A stretch of 64,000 nucleotides of DNA. Origin: Blastococcus sp. CT_GayMR19 (GTDB lineage: Bacteria > Actinomycetota > Actinomycetes > Mycobacteriales > Geodermatophilaceae). The notes under the pieces are model-generated. The model was not told the origin of the DNA and searched no databases. It saw only the letters and a list, made by a program, of their open reading frames with translations. Positions 47,118 through 56,449 of this stretch are shown one piece after another. The position numbers and the translations under genes were made by a program. Every line of letters begins with the position of its first letter. Position 1 is the stretch's first letter. The stretch spans positions 465,336-529,335 of the forward strand of contig NZ_SPQL01000001.1 of the NCBI RefSeq assembly GCF_004570385.1. Reading direction: 5' to 3'.

Positions 47118-49649
47118 GTGCTGCGCGTCTCGCTGAGGAACGTACTGGCGAACAAGCTCCGGCTGCTCCTCACCATCGCCGCGGTCACCGTCGGGCGTCG
47201 CCTTCGTCTCAGGCACCTTCGTGCTCTCGGACACGATGAGCGGGGCGTTCGACCAACTGTTCACCGGTCTGACTTCCGGCACCGACGTAGTCGTCAGGGG
47301 TCAGTCGGCCTACGCCACCGGCGCCGCCACCCAGGAGCAGCCGCGGCCGATCGACCAGGACCTGGTCGCCGACATCCAGCAGGTCCCTGGCGTGGCCGCC
47401 GCTGAAGGCGGGGTGACCGGGTTCGCGCTCATCCTCGATGCCGACGGTGTGCCCATTCAGCCCGGCGGCGCCCCCACCCTGGGATCGAGCGTGGGCGGTG
47501 ACGACGGCCTCGCCGGCGCCCTCGGGTTCCGAGAGGGACGTGCTCCGGCCGACCCCGACGAGGTCGCGATCGACGCCGGCTCAGCCGAGAAGGCCGGGTA
47601 CGAGGTCGGGGACTCCGTCGACATCGTGTTCCAGGACGGCCGCGACACCTTCACGGTGGTCGGCATCGTGGGCTTCGGGAAGACCGACAGCCTGGCCGGC
47701 GCCACCCTCGCCGGGTTCGACCTGCCGACCGCCCAGCAGCTGCTGGGGAAGGTCGGCGTGGTCGACGAGATCGACGCCCGAGCCGCCGACGGCACGAGCC
47801 CAGCCCAGCTGCGCGACGACATCGCCGCGGTGCTGCCCGACGACGTCGAGGCACGGACCGGCCAGCAGGTGGCCGACGAGAACTCGGCCGCCGTCCGCGA
47901 CGGGACGGCCGTGTTCAGCCAGGTGCTGCTGATCTTCGCCGCAGTCTCGGTCCTCGTCGGGTCATTCGTCATCTGGAACACCTTCAGCGTGCTGGTCGCC
48001 CAGCGCCGACGCGAGGTGGCGCTGCTCCGCGCGGTCGGCGCTTCCCGGCGCCAGGTGCTCACCGGGATCATGGTCGAGGCCGGACTCATCGGGCTCGTGT
48101 CGGCCGGCGTCGGCCTGCTCGCAGGGGTGGGGCTCGCCGTCGGCATCCGCAGCCTGCTGAAGCTGATCGGCATCGAGGTGCCCACCACGTCCGCGGTGAT
48201 CGAGCCGAGGACGATCGTCGCCGCGCTGCCGGTCGGCGTCGTCGTCACCATGGTCGCGGCGTTCGTCCCGGCCTGGACTGCCTCGAGGATGGCCCCGATC
48301 GAGGCACTGCGCGATGCGGCGCCGACCTCGGCCGGGATCGGCACTCGCCGTCGCATCGGGGGGTGGCTGCTGCTGGCCGCCGGGCTGGCGGGGCTGGCCG
48401 CGTGCGCCGTGGTGGGCAGTCAGCCCGTCCTCACCGCGCTGGCGACGCTGACCGCGTTCGCGGGACTCGTCACCGCCGGTCCGTCGCTGGCCGAGGGCAT
48501 GGCCCGGCTGGCCGACCACGGGCGCCCCGGCGGCGGATGGCGGATGGCCGCCCGGAACATCGCCCGGGCGCCCCGCAGGGCGGCGGCCACCGCGCTGGCC
48601 CTGACCATCGGCCTCACCGTCGTCTGCGCCGTGGCGGTCACCGCGTCCTCGATGAAGGCGTCCGTAGCCGACTCGGTGACCGGGGGGAACCGGTCGGACT
48701 TCGCCCTCCAGCCTGCCGGGGCCGGCCTCGGGATCAGCCCGACCGCGGCCGATCTGGTCCGCGGCCTCGACGACATCGACACCGTCGAGGAGCTCCGGTA
48801 CACCAGTGCGCTGGTACAGGGCGGCAGCAGGACCGTCGTCGGGGTGGACCCGGACGGGCTCGACCAGGTTGTGGACCTCGGTGTGCGGGACGGCACGCCG
48901 GCCGCGTTCACGCCCGGGACGATGCTCATGCGCGCCGAGGCGACCGAGGTGCTCGGCGTGGAAGTCGGCGACCCGGTGCGCCTCACCTTTCCGGAGACCG
49001 GCGAGCACACGGTCACCCTGGCGGGCACCTTCACGAATGACACGATCCTGGAAACGGACTACCTGATCCCCCTGGCGGACTTCGAGGACAACGTCACCTC
49101 TCGGCTGGACGGCGCTGTCCTGCTGACCATCCGGGACGGCGCCTCTTCCGCTGCCGTCGAGCGCAGCCTCACCCAGGCACTGGCGGAGTATCCGAACGTG
49201 ACGATCAGCGATCCCGCGGAGCTGACCGCGGACGCGCAGGCCTCGGTGGACCAGCTGTCGGGCTCGTCACCGCGCTGCTCTTGCTCGCTGTCGTCGTCGC
49301 GGTGCTCGGCATCGTGAACACGCTGGTGCTCTCAGTCGTGGAGCGGACCCGGGAGTTGGGTCTGCTCCGGGCCGTGGGAGCGACCAGGAGCCAGATTCGG
49401 ACGCTGGTCCGCCGGGAGTCCGTGCTGATGTCCTTGCTCGGGGCGGTCACCGGCATCGCGCTCGGCACGGTATCCGGCGTCGCGCTCAGCCGCGCGCTCC
49501 TGGACCAGGGCGTCACCCGGCTCGCCGTCCCGGCGGGAACGCTGACCCTCTACCTCGTCATCGCCGCACTTGTCGGGATCCTCGCCGCGGTCGGTCCGGC
49601 GCGGCGCGCCAGCCGGGTCGACATCCTTCGGGCCGTGACCACCGAGTGA
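47118..49649 (+). pseudogene. FtsX/MacB-type ABC permease, two frameshifts
   Basis: It starts LRVSLRNVLANKLRLLLTIAAV and then breaks at a GGG (47193-47195) that looks like one extra G; the next frame resumes VAFVSGTFVLSDTMSGAFDQL. The long middle part has a periplasmic MacB-like domain and TM helices (FAAVSVLVGSFVIWNTFSVL, LLRAVGASRRQV). A second break near 49260 looks like a lost G. The end, LGIVNTLVLSVVERTRELGL and TLYLVIAALVGILAAVGPA, is in the third frame. The restored protein would be about 840 residues with two FtsX repeats. Confidence 0.85.
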
Positions 49650-49753
49650 CACGGCCGGCCTCGTCGCGCAGTCGCGGCGACGATCCACCAGGTAGCGAAG
49701 TCAGCCAAGCCACGCCGGCGGCAGGAGCGACGCCGAGGCTGCCGCCACCCGCC

Positions 49754-49768
49754 AGGTCCGACAGTCCT
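49754..49768 (-). promoter_or_regulatory. DosR-box-like site
   Basis: On the minus strand AGGACTGTCGGACCT matches 9 of 12 fixed DosR positions. It lies 60 bases upstream of the second ABC ATPase gene. Confidence 0.3.
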
Positions 49769-49827
49769 GCACATCCGCTGCCTGCGGGCCTTCCGACCGG
49801 CCCACGCCGGGTGCAGCGTGGTCTGGC

Positions 49828-50752
49828 ATGACGGCGGTGATCTCGGTGTCCGGTTTGGTCAAGTCCTTCGGGCGGACGCGCGCGCTGGACGGCCTGGACC
49901 TCGACGTCCGGGCCGGGGAGGTGCACGGCGTCCTGGGGCCGAACGGATCGGGCAAGTCCACGACCATCCGAGTGCTCCTCGGGCTGCTGCGCCCCGACCG
50001 CGGCGCGGTGACCCTGCTCGGTGGCGACCCCTGGCGTGACGCCGTCGCCCTCCACCGGCGATTGGCCTACGTGCCTGGGGATGTGGTGCTCCGGCCGACG
50101 ATCAGCGGTGGGGAGGTCATCGACCTGCTCAGCCGGCTACGCGGTGGGGTGGCCCCGCGCCGACGGGCCGAGCTGCTTGAGCGCTTCGACCTGGATCCCC
50201 ACAAGAAGGCGCGGACCTACTCCAAGGGGAACCGGCAGAAGGTCGCCCTGGTCGCCGCACTGGCCTCCGACGTCGAGCTCCTCGTGCTCGATGAGCCGAC
50301 ATCCGGCCTCGACCCGATCATGGAGGCCACCTTCCAGAGCTGCATCCAGGAGGTGCGCGCCCAGGGCCGCACCGTGCTGCTGTCGCCACATCCTCGCCGA
50401 GGCCGAGGCGCTCTGCGACAGGGTGAGCATCATCCGCAAGGGCCGGACGGTGCAGAGCGGCACGCTCGCTGAGCTCCGCCACCTGACGCGCACGTCGATT
50501 ACCGCGGAGACCCGGGTCCCGCCGCGCGGGCTGGCTGACCTGCCTGGGGTGCACCACCTGCACATCGACGGCAGCCGGGTGACCTTCGACGTCGACAGCG
50601 CGCACCTGGATGGCGCAGTCCGGCACCTCACCGACGCCGGCCTCCGAACCCTGGCGAGTGCTCCACCGACGCTGGAGGCGTTGTTCCTCCGGCAGTACGG
50701 CGACGAGCTGGCCGCCGCCGGTGACATCGACCTCGCCGCGGCCCGACTCTGA
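49828..50752 (+). pseudogene. ABC-2-type exporter ATPase, frameshifted
   Basis: The ATG is followed by an intact ATPase core: Walker [13 protein letters not shown]-loop region [17 protein letters not shown], signature YSKGNRQK and Walker [14 protein letters not shown]. The frame breaks at the H-loop (50383-50388). There the sequence GTGCTGCTGTCGCCACATC needs one base removed, or two added, to give the usual [13 protein letters not shown], which continues in the next frame to 50752 with the C-terminal domain. The restored length is about 307 residues. It overlaps the permease start by 1 base. Confidence 0.85.
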
Positions 50753-51770
50753 TGGCCAGTCCGACACTGGCCGGCACCGGTGCGCTGCTCCGGTTCGCCG
50801 TGCGCCGGGACCGGGTCAGGCTGCCGGTCTGGGTGCTGGCCGGCGCAGCGCTGGTCGTGACGCAGTCGTCGTCGAACCAGTCGTTCTACCGGACCCCGGA
50901 GTCGCCCGCGGCGTACCGCGCCTCAGCCGGCAGCAACGCCGCGAGCATCGCCTTCTCCGGGCCACCGATCGGGCTGGAAACCGTGGCCGGCACGATCGCC
51001 TTCGAGGTCTCCAGCCCCGTTGTGTTGCTCACTGTGCTGATGGCGATGTTCACCACCGTGCGGCACACCCGAGCCGATGAGGAGGCCGGCCGCACCGAGC
51101 TCGTCCGCTCGGCACGGGTGGGCCGGCACGCCCCGTTGCTGGCGGCAACGCTGCTGTCCGCGTCTTGCTGCGGAATCCTCGGGGGAGCCATCGCCGCCGG
51201 GGCGGTGCTGAGCGGCCTGCCCGCTCCGGGCGCGCTGGTGCTCGGGGCCGCCACCGCCTCGGTCGGCCTGGTCTTCACCGGGCTGACGGCGGGCTGCGCC
51301 CAGGTGACCGGCGTGTCCAGGGGCGTCTACGGCATGGTCGGCGGCCTGCTCGGCCTCGCGTTCGTCGTGCGGGCCGTCGGCGACATCACCGGGAACGGGT
51401 TGTCCTGGGCGTCGCCGATCGGCTGGGCGCAGGCCACGCACCCGTGGGCGGATGACCGGCGCCGCGCTCGGCTACGTGCCCGCGGTGTGGGTAGTGGCAG
51501 GGCTTGACCGCCACCTTGATCGGCCTGGCGCCCTTCGCGGCAGTGAGCACCGCGTGGGCGCTGTTCGGCGCTCTGCTGGTCATCACGCTCTTCGCCGAGA
51601 GCTTCGACTGGCCGGAGTGGATCAGCAACCTGTCTCCGCTGGCCCAGACCCCGACCTTGCCGGCGGAGAGCTGGTCGGCGACGCCCGTGCTGACGCTGCT
51701 GGTGCTTGCCACGGCACTGCTCGCCGCCGGCGCGGTCGCCTTCCGCCGCCGGGACCTCACGACCGGGTGA
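50752..51770 (+). pseudogene. ABC-2-type exporter permease, deleted and frameshifted
   Basis: The first 230 codons encode an N-terminal half with six-helix-type hydrophobic segments (LRFAVRRDRVRLPVWVLAGA, VVLLTVLMAMFTTVRHTRAD, SPIGWAQATHPW). After DDR near 51457 the frame is lost. The C-terminal 105 codons follow in two further frames (AALGYVPAVWVVAG, then TATLIGLAPFAAVSTAWALF, ending FRRRDLTTG). Actinobacterial permeases of this kind are usually about 530 residues with two halves. Here only about 340 codons remain, so a central segment appears deleted and an extra T sits at about 51505. This is inferred from family size. Confidence 0.75.
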
Positions 51771-51873
51771 GCACCCGCACGACGCAGTGCGCCTGGCGCC
51801 ACAGGTCCCGCACGCCCAGTGCCCTCCTCCTCTGACCGGTGGCCAGTGCCACCGCGAACCTGGAACCAGTCGC

Positions 51874-51887
51874 CGCCCCATGGGGCG
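51874..51887. promoter_or_regulatory. 14-bp perfect palindrome
   Basis: CGCCCCATGGGGCG is fully symmetrical and lies 39 bases before the flavodoxin-like gene start. It could be an operator. It is not a good DosR box. A weak DosR-like site lies further upstream at 51795-51809. Confidence 0.35.
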
Positions 51888-51925
51888 ATGGCCTCAGTGG
51901 CAACTCGAGAATCTAGGAGCACACG

Positions 51926-52489
51926 ATGAGCGCAGACCGACCGCACGTCCTGGTGACGGCCGCGAGCAAGCACGGCGCCACCACGGAGATGGCTGAGCAC
52001 CTGGCCCGCTCCCTGCAGGAGTCGGCCGCAGGTCGCCGCTGTGGGCTCGTAGCGGTGTCCGTGCCGATCGAGCAACGGCCCGATCCGTCCCAGTACGACG
52101 CGGTGGTGCTGGCCAGCGCGGTGTATGCCGGACGGTGGCTGGAGCCCGCCCGGCACTACGCCGGCGAGCACGCGGCGGCGCTGCGCGCCCGGCCGGTCTG
52201 GTTGCTGAGCAGTGGCCCGGTCGGCGAGCCTCCCTTCCCGGCCGACGAGCCGCACGACGCCGAGCCGCTCCGCTCGCTCGTGGGAGCACGCGCGCACCGC
52301 GTCTTCTCCGGACGGCTGGACAAGCACCTGCTGGGCATCGGAGCGCGGGCAGTGGTCACCGCCATGCGCGCGCCGGTCGGCGACTTCCGCGACTGGGACG
52401 CCCTCCGCGCCTGGGCCGACGAGATCGCCGAGGAGTTGGCCGTACTGGCCCTCGGCACACCCCAGGCGCCGGTCAGGTCACCGAGCTGA
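51926..52489 (+). CDS. Flavodoxin-domain protein
   Basis: A 187-residue protein with a flavodoxin/HemG-like fold. VLVTAASKHGATTEMAEHLA carries the FMN phosphate loop, and YDAVVLASAVYAGRWLEPA and WLLSSGPVG are the next conserved strands. It probably transfers electrons or oxidises a substrate under low oxygen, as HemG does; this is inference. AGGAG lies 7 bases before the ATG. It is followed after 114 bases by the alcohol dehydrogenase gene. Confidence 0.87.
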   Translation: MSADRPHVLVTAASKHGATTEMAEHLARSLQESAAGRRCGLVAVSVPIEQRPDPSQYDAVVLASAVYAGRWLEPARHYAGEHAAALRARPVWLLSSGPVGEPPFPADEPHDAEPLRSLVGARAHRVFSGRLDKHLLGIGARAVVTAMRAPVGDFRDWDALRAWADEIAEELAVLALGTPQAPVRSPS

Positions 52490-52543
52490 CCGAGGGTCGA
52501 CGTCCCTGTCACTGGTGACGTTGTCCCCTGCCCGGCGTGGGCC

Positions 52544-52558
52544 GGGACTGGCGACGCT
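52544..52558 (+). promoter_or_regulatory. DosR-box-like site upstream of adh
   Basis: GGGACTGGCGACGCT matches 10 of 12 fixed positions of GGGACTTNNGNCCCT, the best match in the island. It ends 45 bases before the alcohol dehydrogenase ATG, a typical activator position. Confidence 0.45.
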
Positions 52559-52603
52559 CGATGGCGACACGCAACCGCGGACGTCCTGCGATCGGAGATC
52601 CCC

Positions 52604-53614
52604 ATGAAGGCCGCCGTCGTCACCCAACTTGGTGCCCCCCTGCAGATCCTGGACATCCCCATCCCCCGACCCGCCCCCGGCCAGGTGCTCGTGCGGATGG
52701 AGACCAGCGGGCTCTGCCACACCGACATCCACGCCGCGCACGGCGACTGGCCGGTGAAGCCCACTCCGCCGTTCGTGCCCGGACACGAGGGTGTCGGCGT
52801 CATCGAGGAACTCGGCGAGGGCGTGACCGTCCGCTCGGTCGGCGAGCGGGTGGCGATCGCGTGGCTGGGGTTCGCCTGCGGCGCGTGCCGGCACTGCATC
52901 GGCGGATGGGAGACCCTCTGCGAGCGACAGGTGAACTCCGGGTACTCAGTCGACGGCACGTTCGCCGAGTACGCCGTCGTCGCCGCCGCCTTCGCCACCC
53001 CCGTGCCCGACGCCGTCAGCAGCCTGGACGCCGCTCCGCTGACCTGCGCGGGTGTGACCACCTACAAGGCGATCAAAGTCGCCCACGTAGCGCCGGCCGA
53101 GACGGTCGCCGTGTTCGGCATCGGCGGGCTCGGTCACCTCGCGCTGCAGTACGCCCGGATCGCCGGCGGTATCGCCATCGCCGTCGACGAGCAGGACGAC
53201 AAGTTGGCCATGGCCCGTGGGCTCGGCGCCGACGAGGTGGTGAACGCCGCGACAACCGACCCGGTCCAGGCGATCCAAGCCTTGGGCGGCGCAGATGTCG
53301 CGGTCGCGCTGGCCGCCTCACCGCAGTCGTTCGACCAGGCCTACCGGTCTCTGCGCCGCGGTGGGCGAATGGTCTGCGTGGCCCTGCCTGCCGACGGGAC
53401 GATGTCGCTGCCGATCTTCGACACCGTGCTCTCGGGCAAGTCGGTGATCGGCTCGATCGTCGGCACCCGCAACGACCTGGCCGACGTCTTCGCGCTGCAC
53501 GCGGCCGGTCGCACCACGGTGATCGCGGTCGAACGAAAGCTCGAGGAGGTCAACGAGGCGATGGCCGACGTCCTGTCCGGAAGCGTCCCCGCGCGCGTCG
53601 TCTTCCAGTTCTGA
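52604..53614 (+). CDS. Zinc-dependent alcohol dehydrogenase (AdhP-like)
   Basis: A 336-residue medium-chain dehydrogenase. Catalytic zinc ligands are Cys38, His61 and a Cys in APLTCAGVT. Structural zinc Cys residues are at 92, 95, 98 and 106. The Rossmann motif GIGGLGHLALQYA binds NAD(H). It probably reduces acetaldehyde or other aldehydes to dispose of reducing power when respiration slows. The ATG has GGAG 7 bases upstream. The location beside CBS, nitroreductase and regulator genes fits a hypoxia set. Confidence 0.93.
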   Translation: MKAAVVTQLGAPLQILDIPIPRPAPGQVLVRMETSGLCHTDIHAAHGDWPVKPTPPFVPGHEGVGVIEELGEGVTVRSVGERVAIAWLGFACGACRHCIGGWETLCERQVNSGYSVDGTFAEYAVVAAAFATPVPDAVSSLDAAPLTCAGVTTYKAIKVAHVAPAETVAVFGIGGLGHLALQYARIAGGIAIAVDEQDDKLAMARGLGADEVVNAATTDPVQAIQALGGADVAVALAASPQSFDQAYRSLRRGGRMVCVALPADGTMSLPIFDTVLSGKSVIGSIVGTRNDLADVFALHAAGRTTVIAVERKLEEVNEAMADVLSGSVPARVVFQF

Positions 53615-53635
53615 GCCCGGCCCTGCCGGGAGTGA

Positions 53636-53655
53636 CCCACCGGGACCCCGGTGGG
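53636..53655 (+). terminator. Hairpin after adh
   Basis: CCCACCGGG (53636-53644) and CCCGGTGGG (53647-53655) are a perfect inverted repeat with only 2 central bases. It lies 22 bases after the adh stop and 22 before the next start, and could be a terminator or a palindromic operator. Confidence 0.5.
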
Positions 53656-53676
53656 TTGGTCCGCGAGGAGGCACTC

Positions 53677-54318
53677 GTGCAGGTCAGCGAGATCATGACC
53701 ACCCAGGTCACCACCGTCGCACCCGACTCGTCGGCGAAGTCCGCCGGTCAGGTGATGGCCGCGCGGGGCTTCGCCGCTCTGCCCGTGGTGGACGGCAACC
53801 ACGCCGTCATGGGGATCGTCGCTGAGGCCGACGTGCTTCGCGACCGGCTCGCCCAGGACCCGCGGCTGCACCTACGGCGCGATGCTGGAGACGGGCCGAT
53901 CCCCCCGCTCCTGGTCCGCGGGGTGATGACCACTGCCGTCCGGACCGTGCTGGCCACGGCCGACGTGGCAGAGCTGGCCAACCTCTTTCTCGACGAGGGA
54001 CTGCGCAGCGTGCCCGTGCTCGACGACGGGCGGCTGGTCGGGATCGTCAGCCGCCGCGACGTGCTGCGCGCACTCGGCCGACCGGACGACGAGATCGGAC
54101 GCGACGTCCTCCGACTTGTGGACTCCTACACCGGTCGCCCGGGTGCATGGTCGGTGGCGGTCAGCGAGGGTGTGGCCAGCCTGAGCCGTCCGGTCGCGGT
54201 ACTGCCGGAGCCACCCGCCGAGGACGCCGCAGTCGCCCAACGGGACGCCGCCGTGGACGTTGAGGCCGTGCGAACGCTCGCCCGCACGGTCCCCGGGGTG
54301 GTGGCCGTACGCTGCTGA
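53677..54318 (+). CDS. CBS-pair and BON-domain protein
   Basis: A 213-residue protein. Two CBS motifs span about residues 7-65 (IMTTQVTTVAPDSSAKSAGQ, ALPVVDGN) and 84-140 (VMTTAVRTVLATADVAELAN, SVPVLDDGRLVGIVSRRDVL). A C-terminal BON domain follows (DVEAVRTLARTVPGVVAVR at the end). CBS pairs sense adenine nucleotides, and BON domains bind membranes or phospholipid. The GTG has GGAG 6 bases upstream. Similar CBS proteins belong to the mycobacterial DosR regulon; the target here is unknown. Confidence 0.9.
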   Translation: MQVSEIMTTQVTTVAPDSSAKSAGQVMAARGFAALPVVDGNHAVMGIVAEADVLRDRLAQDPRLHLRRDAGDGPIPPLLVRGVMTTAVRTVLATADVAELANLFLDEGLRSVPVLDDGRLVGIVSRRDVLRALGRPDDEIGRDVLRLVDSYTGRPGAWSVAVSEGVASLSRPVAVLPEPPAEDAAVAQRDAAVDVEAVRTLARTVPGVVAVRC

Positions 54319-54341
54319 CTAGCTCGGTCCCTCAGCGTCAG

Positions 54342-54356
54342 AGGACCACGGCCCCC
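54342..54356 (+). promoter_or_regulatory. Weak DosR-box-like site
   Basis: AGGACCACGGCCCCC matches 8 of 12 fixed positions and lies 57 bases before the nitroreductase ATG. By itself it could be chance in GC-rich DNA. Confidence 0.25.
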
Positions 54357-54412
54357 ACCTGAGAGGTCCGGCGCCCCTGCTGTCGAGGCCACTCCTGGTC
54401 CACGGTGGACCC

Positions 54413-54847
54413 ATGGACGCCGACACTCGACCGCGACGAACGCTCGCCGCCACGCTCCGTGGCCACCTCGTGAACCCGGTCGTCCGTTACCTGCTCCGAA
54501 CGCCGGCGCACCGGCTGCTGTCCGGGTCAGTGCTGCTCCTGGCGTACACCGGCCGGCGCTCAGGCGTGCGCCGGGAACTGCCGGCCATGTTCGCCGTCCT
54601 CGACGACCGCTACGTCGTGGTCGCTGGGCAGCCGGAGACGAAGACCTGGTGGCGCAACTTCACCGGCGACGCCCGACCGGTGACCGCGACCGTGGCCGGT
54701 CGGCGCCACAGTTTCCGGGCTCGGCTTCTGGAGCCGAGTACCGCCGAACACCAGCTGGCGCGCGACGCCTACCGCCGGCGGTACCCGCGCGTCCCCATGG
54801 AGGACGCGACACCGGTGCTCGTCCTGACCCCCGACCACGATGCCTGA
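54413..54847 (+). CDS. Deazaflavin (F420)-dependent nitroreductase-family protein
   Basis: A 144-residue split-barrel protein of the Ddn family: LLLAYTGRRSGVRRELPAMF and YVVVAGQPETKTWWRNFTG are diagnostic, and TWWRNF is the F420-contact region. Members reduce quinones or nitro compounds with F420H2, and the Mtb homologue Ddn protects in low oxygen. The ATG is not preceded by a strong ribosome binding site. It is followed within 14 bases by the PLDc_N-like gene. Confidence 0.88.
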   Translation: MDADTRPRRTLAATLRGHLVNPVVRYLLRTPAHRLLSGSVLLLAYTGRRSGVRRELPAMFAVLDDRYVVVAGQPETKTWWRNFTGDARPVTATVAGRRHSFRARLLEPSTAEHQLARDAYRRRYPRVPMEDATPVLVLTPDHDA

Positions 54848-54860
54848 CCGAGGAGTGTCC

Positions 54861-55100
54861 GTGCGACGACGACGGTGGATCGACCTCAGCCCGCGCCAGC
54901 AGACCGCCGTGCTGGTCATGGCCTCGGTCCAGCTCTCGCTCGCCGCCACAGCCTGGGCCGACCTGGCGACGCGAACGTCCACGGACGTGAACGGCAGCCG
55001 GACGACGTGGGCGGCGGTGATCGCCGTCAACGTGGTGGGGCCCCTGGCCTGGTTCCGCTGGGGCAGGCGCCCTCGCGGGGTCGCGCGGTGGTTCCGTTGA
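54861..55100 (+). CDS. PLDc_N-type small membrane protein
   Basis: A 79-residue protein with two TM helices (AVLVMASVQLSLAATAWADL and TTWAAVIAVNVVGPLAWFRW) and the phospholipase-D-nuclease N-terminal pattern (WIDLSPRQQ, then RGSK-like NGSRTTWA). The start is GTG 54861 because GAGGAG lies 5 bases upstream; earlier in-frame starts at 54840 or 54855 would overlap the nitroreductase gene. Stand-alone PLDc_N proteins are common next to ABC exporters and have no known activity. Confidence 0.75.
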   Translation: MRRRRWIDLSPRQQTAVLVMASVQLSLAATAWADLATRTSTDVNGSRTTWAAVIAVNVVGPLAWFRWGRRPRGVARWFR

Positions 55101-56179
55101 TCCCGATCCGCACCCACCCGGCCAGCGGCCCGTCCACCGGATTGGCGACGACCCCGTGGGTGCCGTCCCCGCCGACGCCGGCCGACTTGGCCCGACAGGT
55201 GCGGGACGTCGTGGCAGACCTGCCTCGGTTCCTCACCGCACCTCTGCTGCGGAGCTGGCACCTGCGCTGGGGCGCAGACCCCGCGGAAGTCGCGGACGGG
55301 ATGCCGGGGGACGACCTGTTCCCCCGCGCCCAGTACCGCTGCACCCGGGCGATCACCGTCGCCGCCCCGCCGGAGGACGTCTGGCCGTGGCTGGTCCAGG
55401 TAGGGTGCCTGCGCGCCGGCTGGTACAGCGACGAACTGCTGGACGACCTGTCCCATCCCAGCGCCCGGGAGATCGTTCCGCATCTGCAGGACCTGAAGGT
55501 CGGCGCGTGGCTGCCGATGGCCCCCACGCCGTCGGCGACATCGGCGTTCGTCGTCGACGGCTTCGAGGCCCCCCGATGGATGCTGTGGCGGACCCCGAGC
55601 AGCAGCTGGGCCTGGCGCCTGGTCGCGCTGCCCGACGGAGGCACCCGGCTGATCACCAGGTTGCACGCGGTCTACGACTGGCACCGCGTCAGCACCGCGC
55701 TCTGGGTGCCGCTGATGGAGTTCGGAGACTTCCCGATGATGCGGCGGATGCTGCGGGGCATCCGCGAACGGGCCGAGGCCGAGCATCGCCGCCTGGTACC
55801 GCTTCAGGTCGACGGCCGCCGGCTCGCCCTCATCCGCCGGGTCCACACTGCGGCCTGGTTCTCGATCGAGTCCTGCGTCGGCTATCTGCTCTATTCAGGG
55901 CTGACCGGCCGCAGCGACCGGCGGGCCGGCGCGGCCGCGGCGGTCGTCGCCGGCGAGTGCCTGGTGTTCACGGCCGGCGGGTTCCGCTGCCCGATGACGG
56001 CGCTGGCCGAGAACGCCGGCGCCGCCGGTGGATCCGTCACCGACATCTACCTGCCTGCCTGGTTCGCCCGGAACCTGCCGGCGATCCACCTGCCGCTGCT
56101 GGTGGCCATCGGCTGCCTGCACGGGCGGACTCTGCGCCGGCGACGCGCCGGCCGGCCGCCCGGCCGCGCGGGCTCGTGA
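55088..56179 (+). CDS. SRPBCC-domain protein with C-terminal membrane part
   Basis: About 363 residues. A START/SRPBCC-type domain (RAITVAAPPEDVWPWLVQVG, LRAGWYS, later TRLHAVYDW) is followed by hydrophobic segments ([31 protein letters not shown]) and a CPMTALAENAGAAGG motif, probably membrane-embedded. The GTG overlaps the PLDc_N gene by 13 bases; a TTG at 55097 (TTGA overlap) is an alternative start. A shorter relative of the same SRPBCC type is encoded at 63.1 kb. The ligand is unknown. Confidence 0.8.
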   Translation: MVPLIPIRTHPASGPSTGLATTPWVPSPPTPADLARQVRDVVADLPRFLTAPLLRSWHLRWGADPAEVADGMPGDDLFPRAQYRCTRAITVAAPPEDVWPWLVQVGCLRAGWYSDELLDDLSHPSAREIVPHLQDLKVGAWLPMAPTPSATSAFVVDGFEAPRWMLWRTPSSSWAWRLVALPDGGTRLITRLHAVYDWHRVSTALWVPLMEFGDFPMMRRMLRGIRERAEAEHRRLVPLQVDGRRLALIRRVHTAAWFSIESCVGYLLYSGLTGRSDRRAGAAAAVVAGECLVFTAGGFRCPMTALAENAGAAGGSVTDIYLPAWFARNLPAIHLPLLVAIGCLHGRTLRRRRAGRPPGRAGS

Positions 56180-56449
56180 GCGTCCGACCCCATCGTGGCC
56201 AGGACCGTCGCCGGGATCGGCAGCTGCAGGGCGCTGGTCGCACTCCCGGCCCCGGGTGTATCCCATCCGCGAGATGGGCGCCCGCCAGGCCGCCGCGGCT
56301 CACGCGTTCCCCCGGCCCCCAGGCGCGCTGACTCCCGCTGACCCAGCCGCTCAGCGCACTTGCTCCCTGGTCGCCAGCCCATCGCACAGCAAGGGTCGGG
56401 AAGAGTTCACGTGCCGGCGGCCCGCGAACACGACGAGAAGAGGATCTCG

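Noticed and set aside
53641..53655. DosR box in front of the CBS-BON gene
   Set aside because: GGGACCCCGGTGGGT matches only 7 of 12 positions and is better explained as part of the perfect hairpin after adh.
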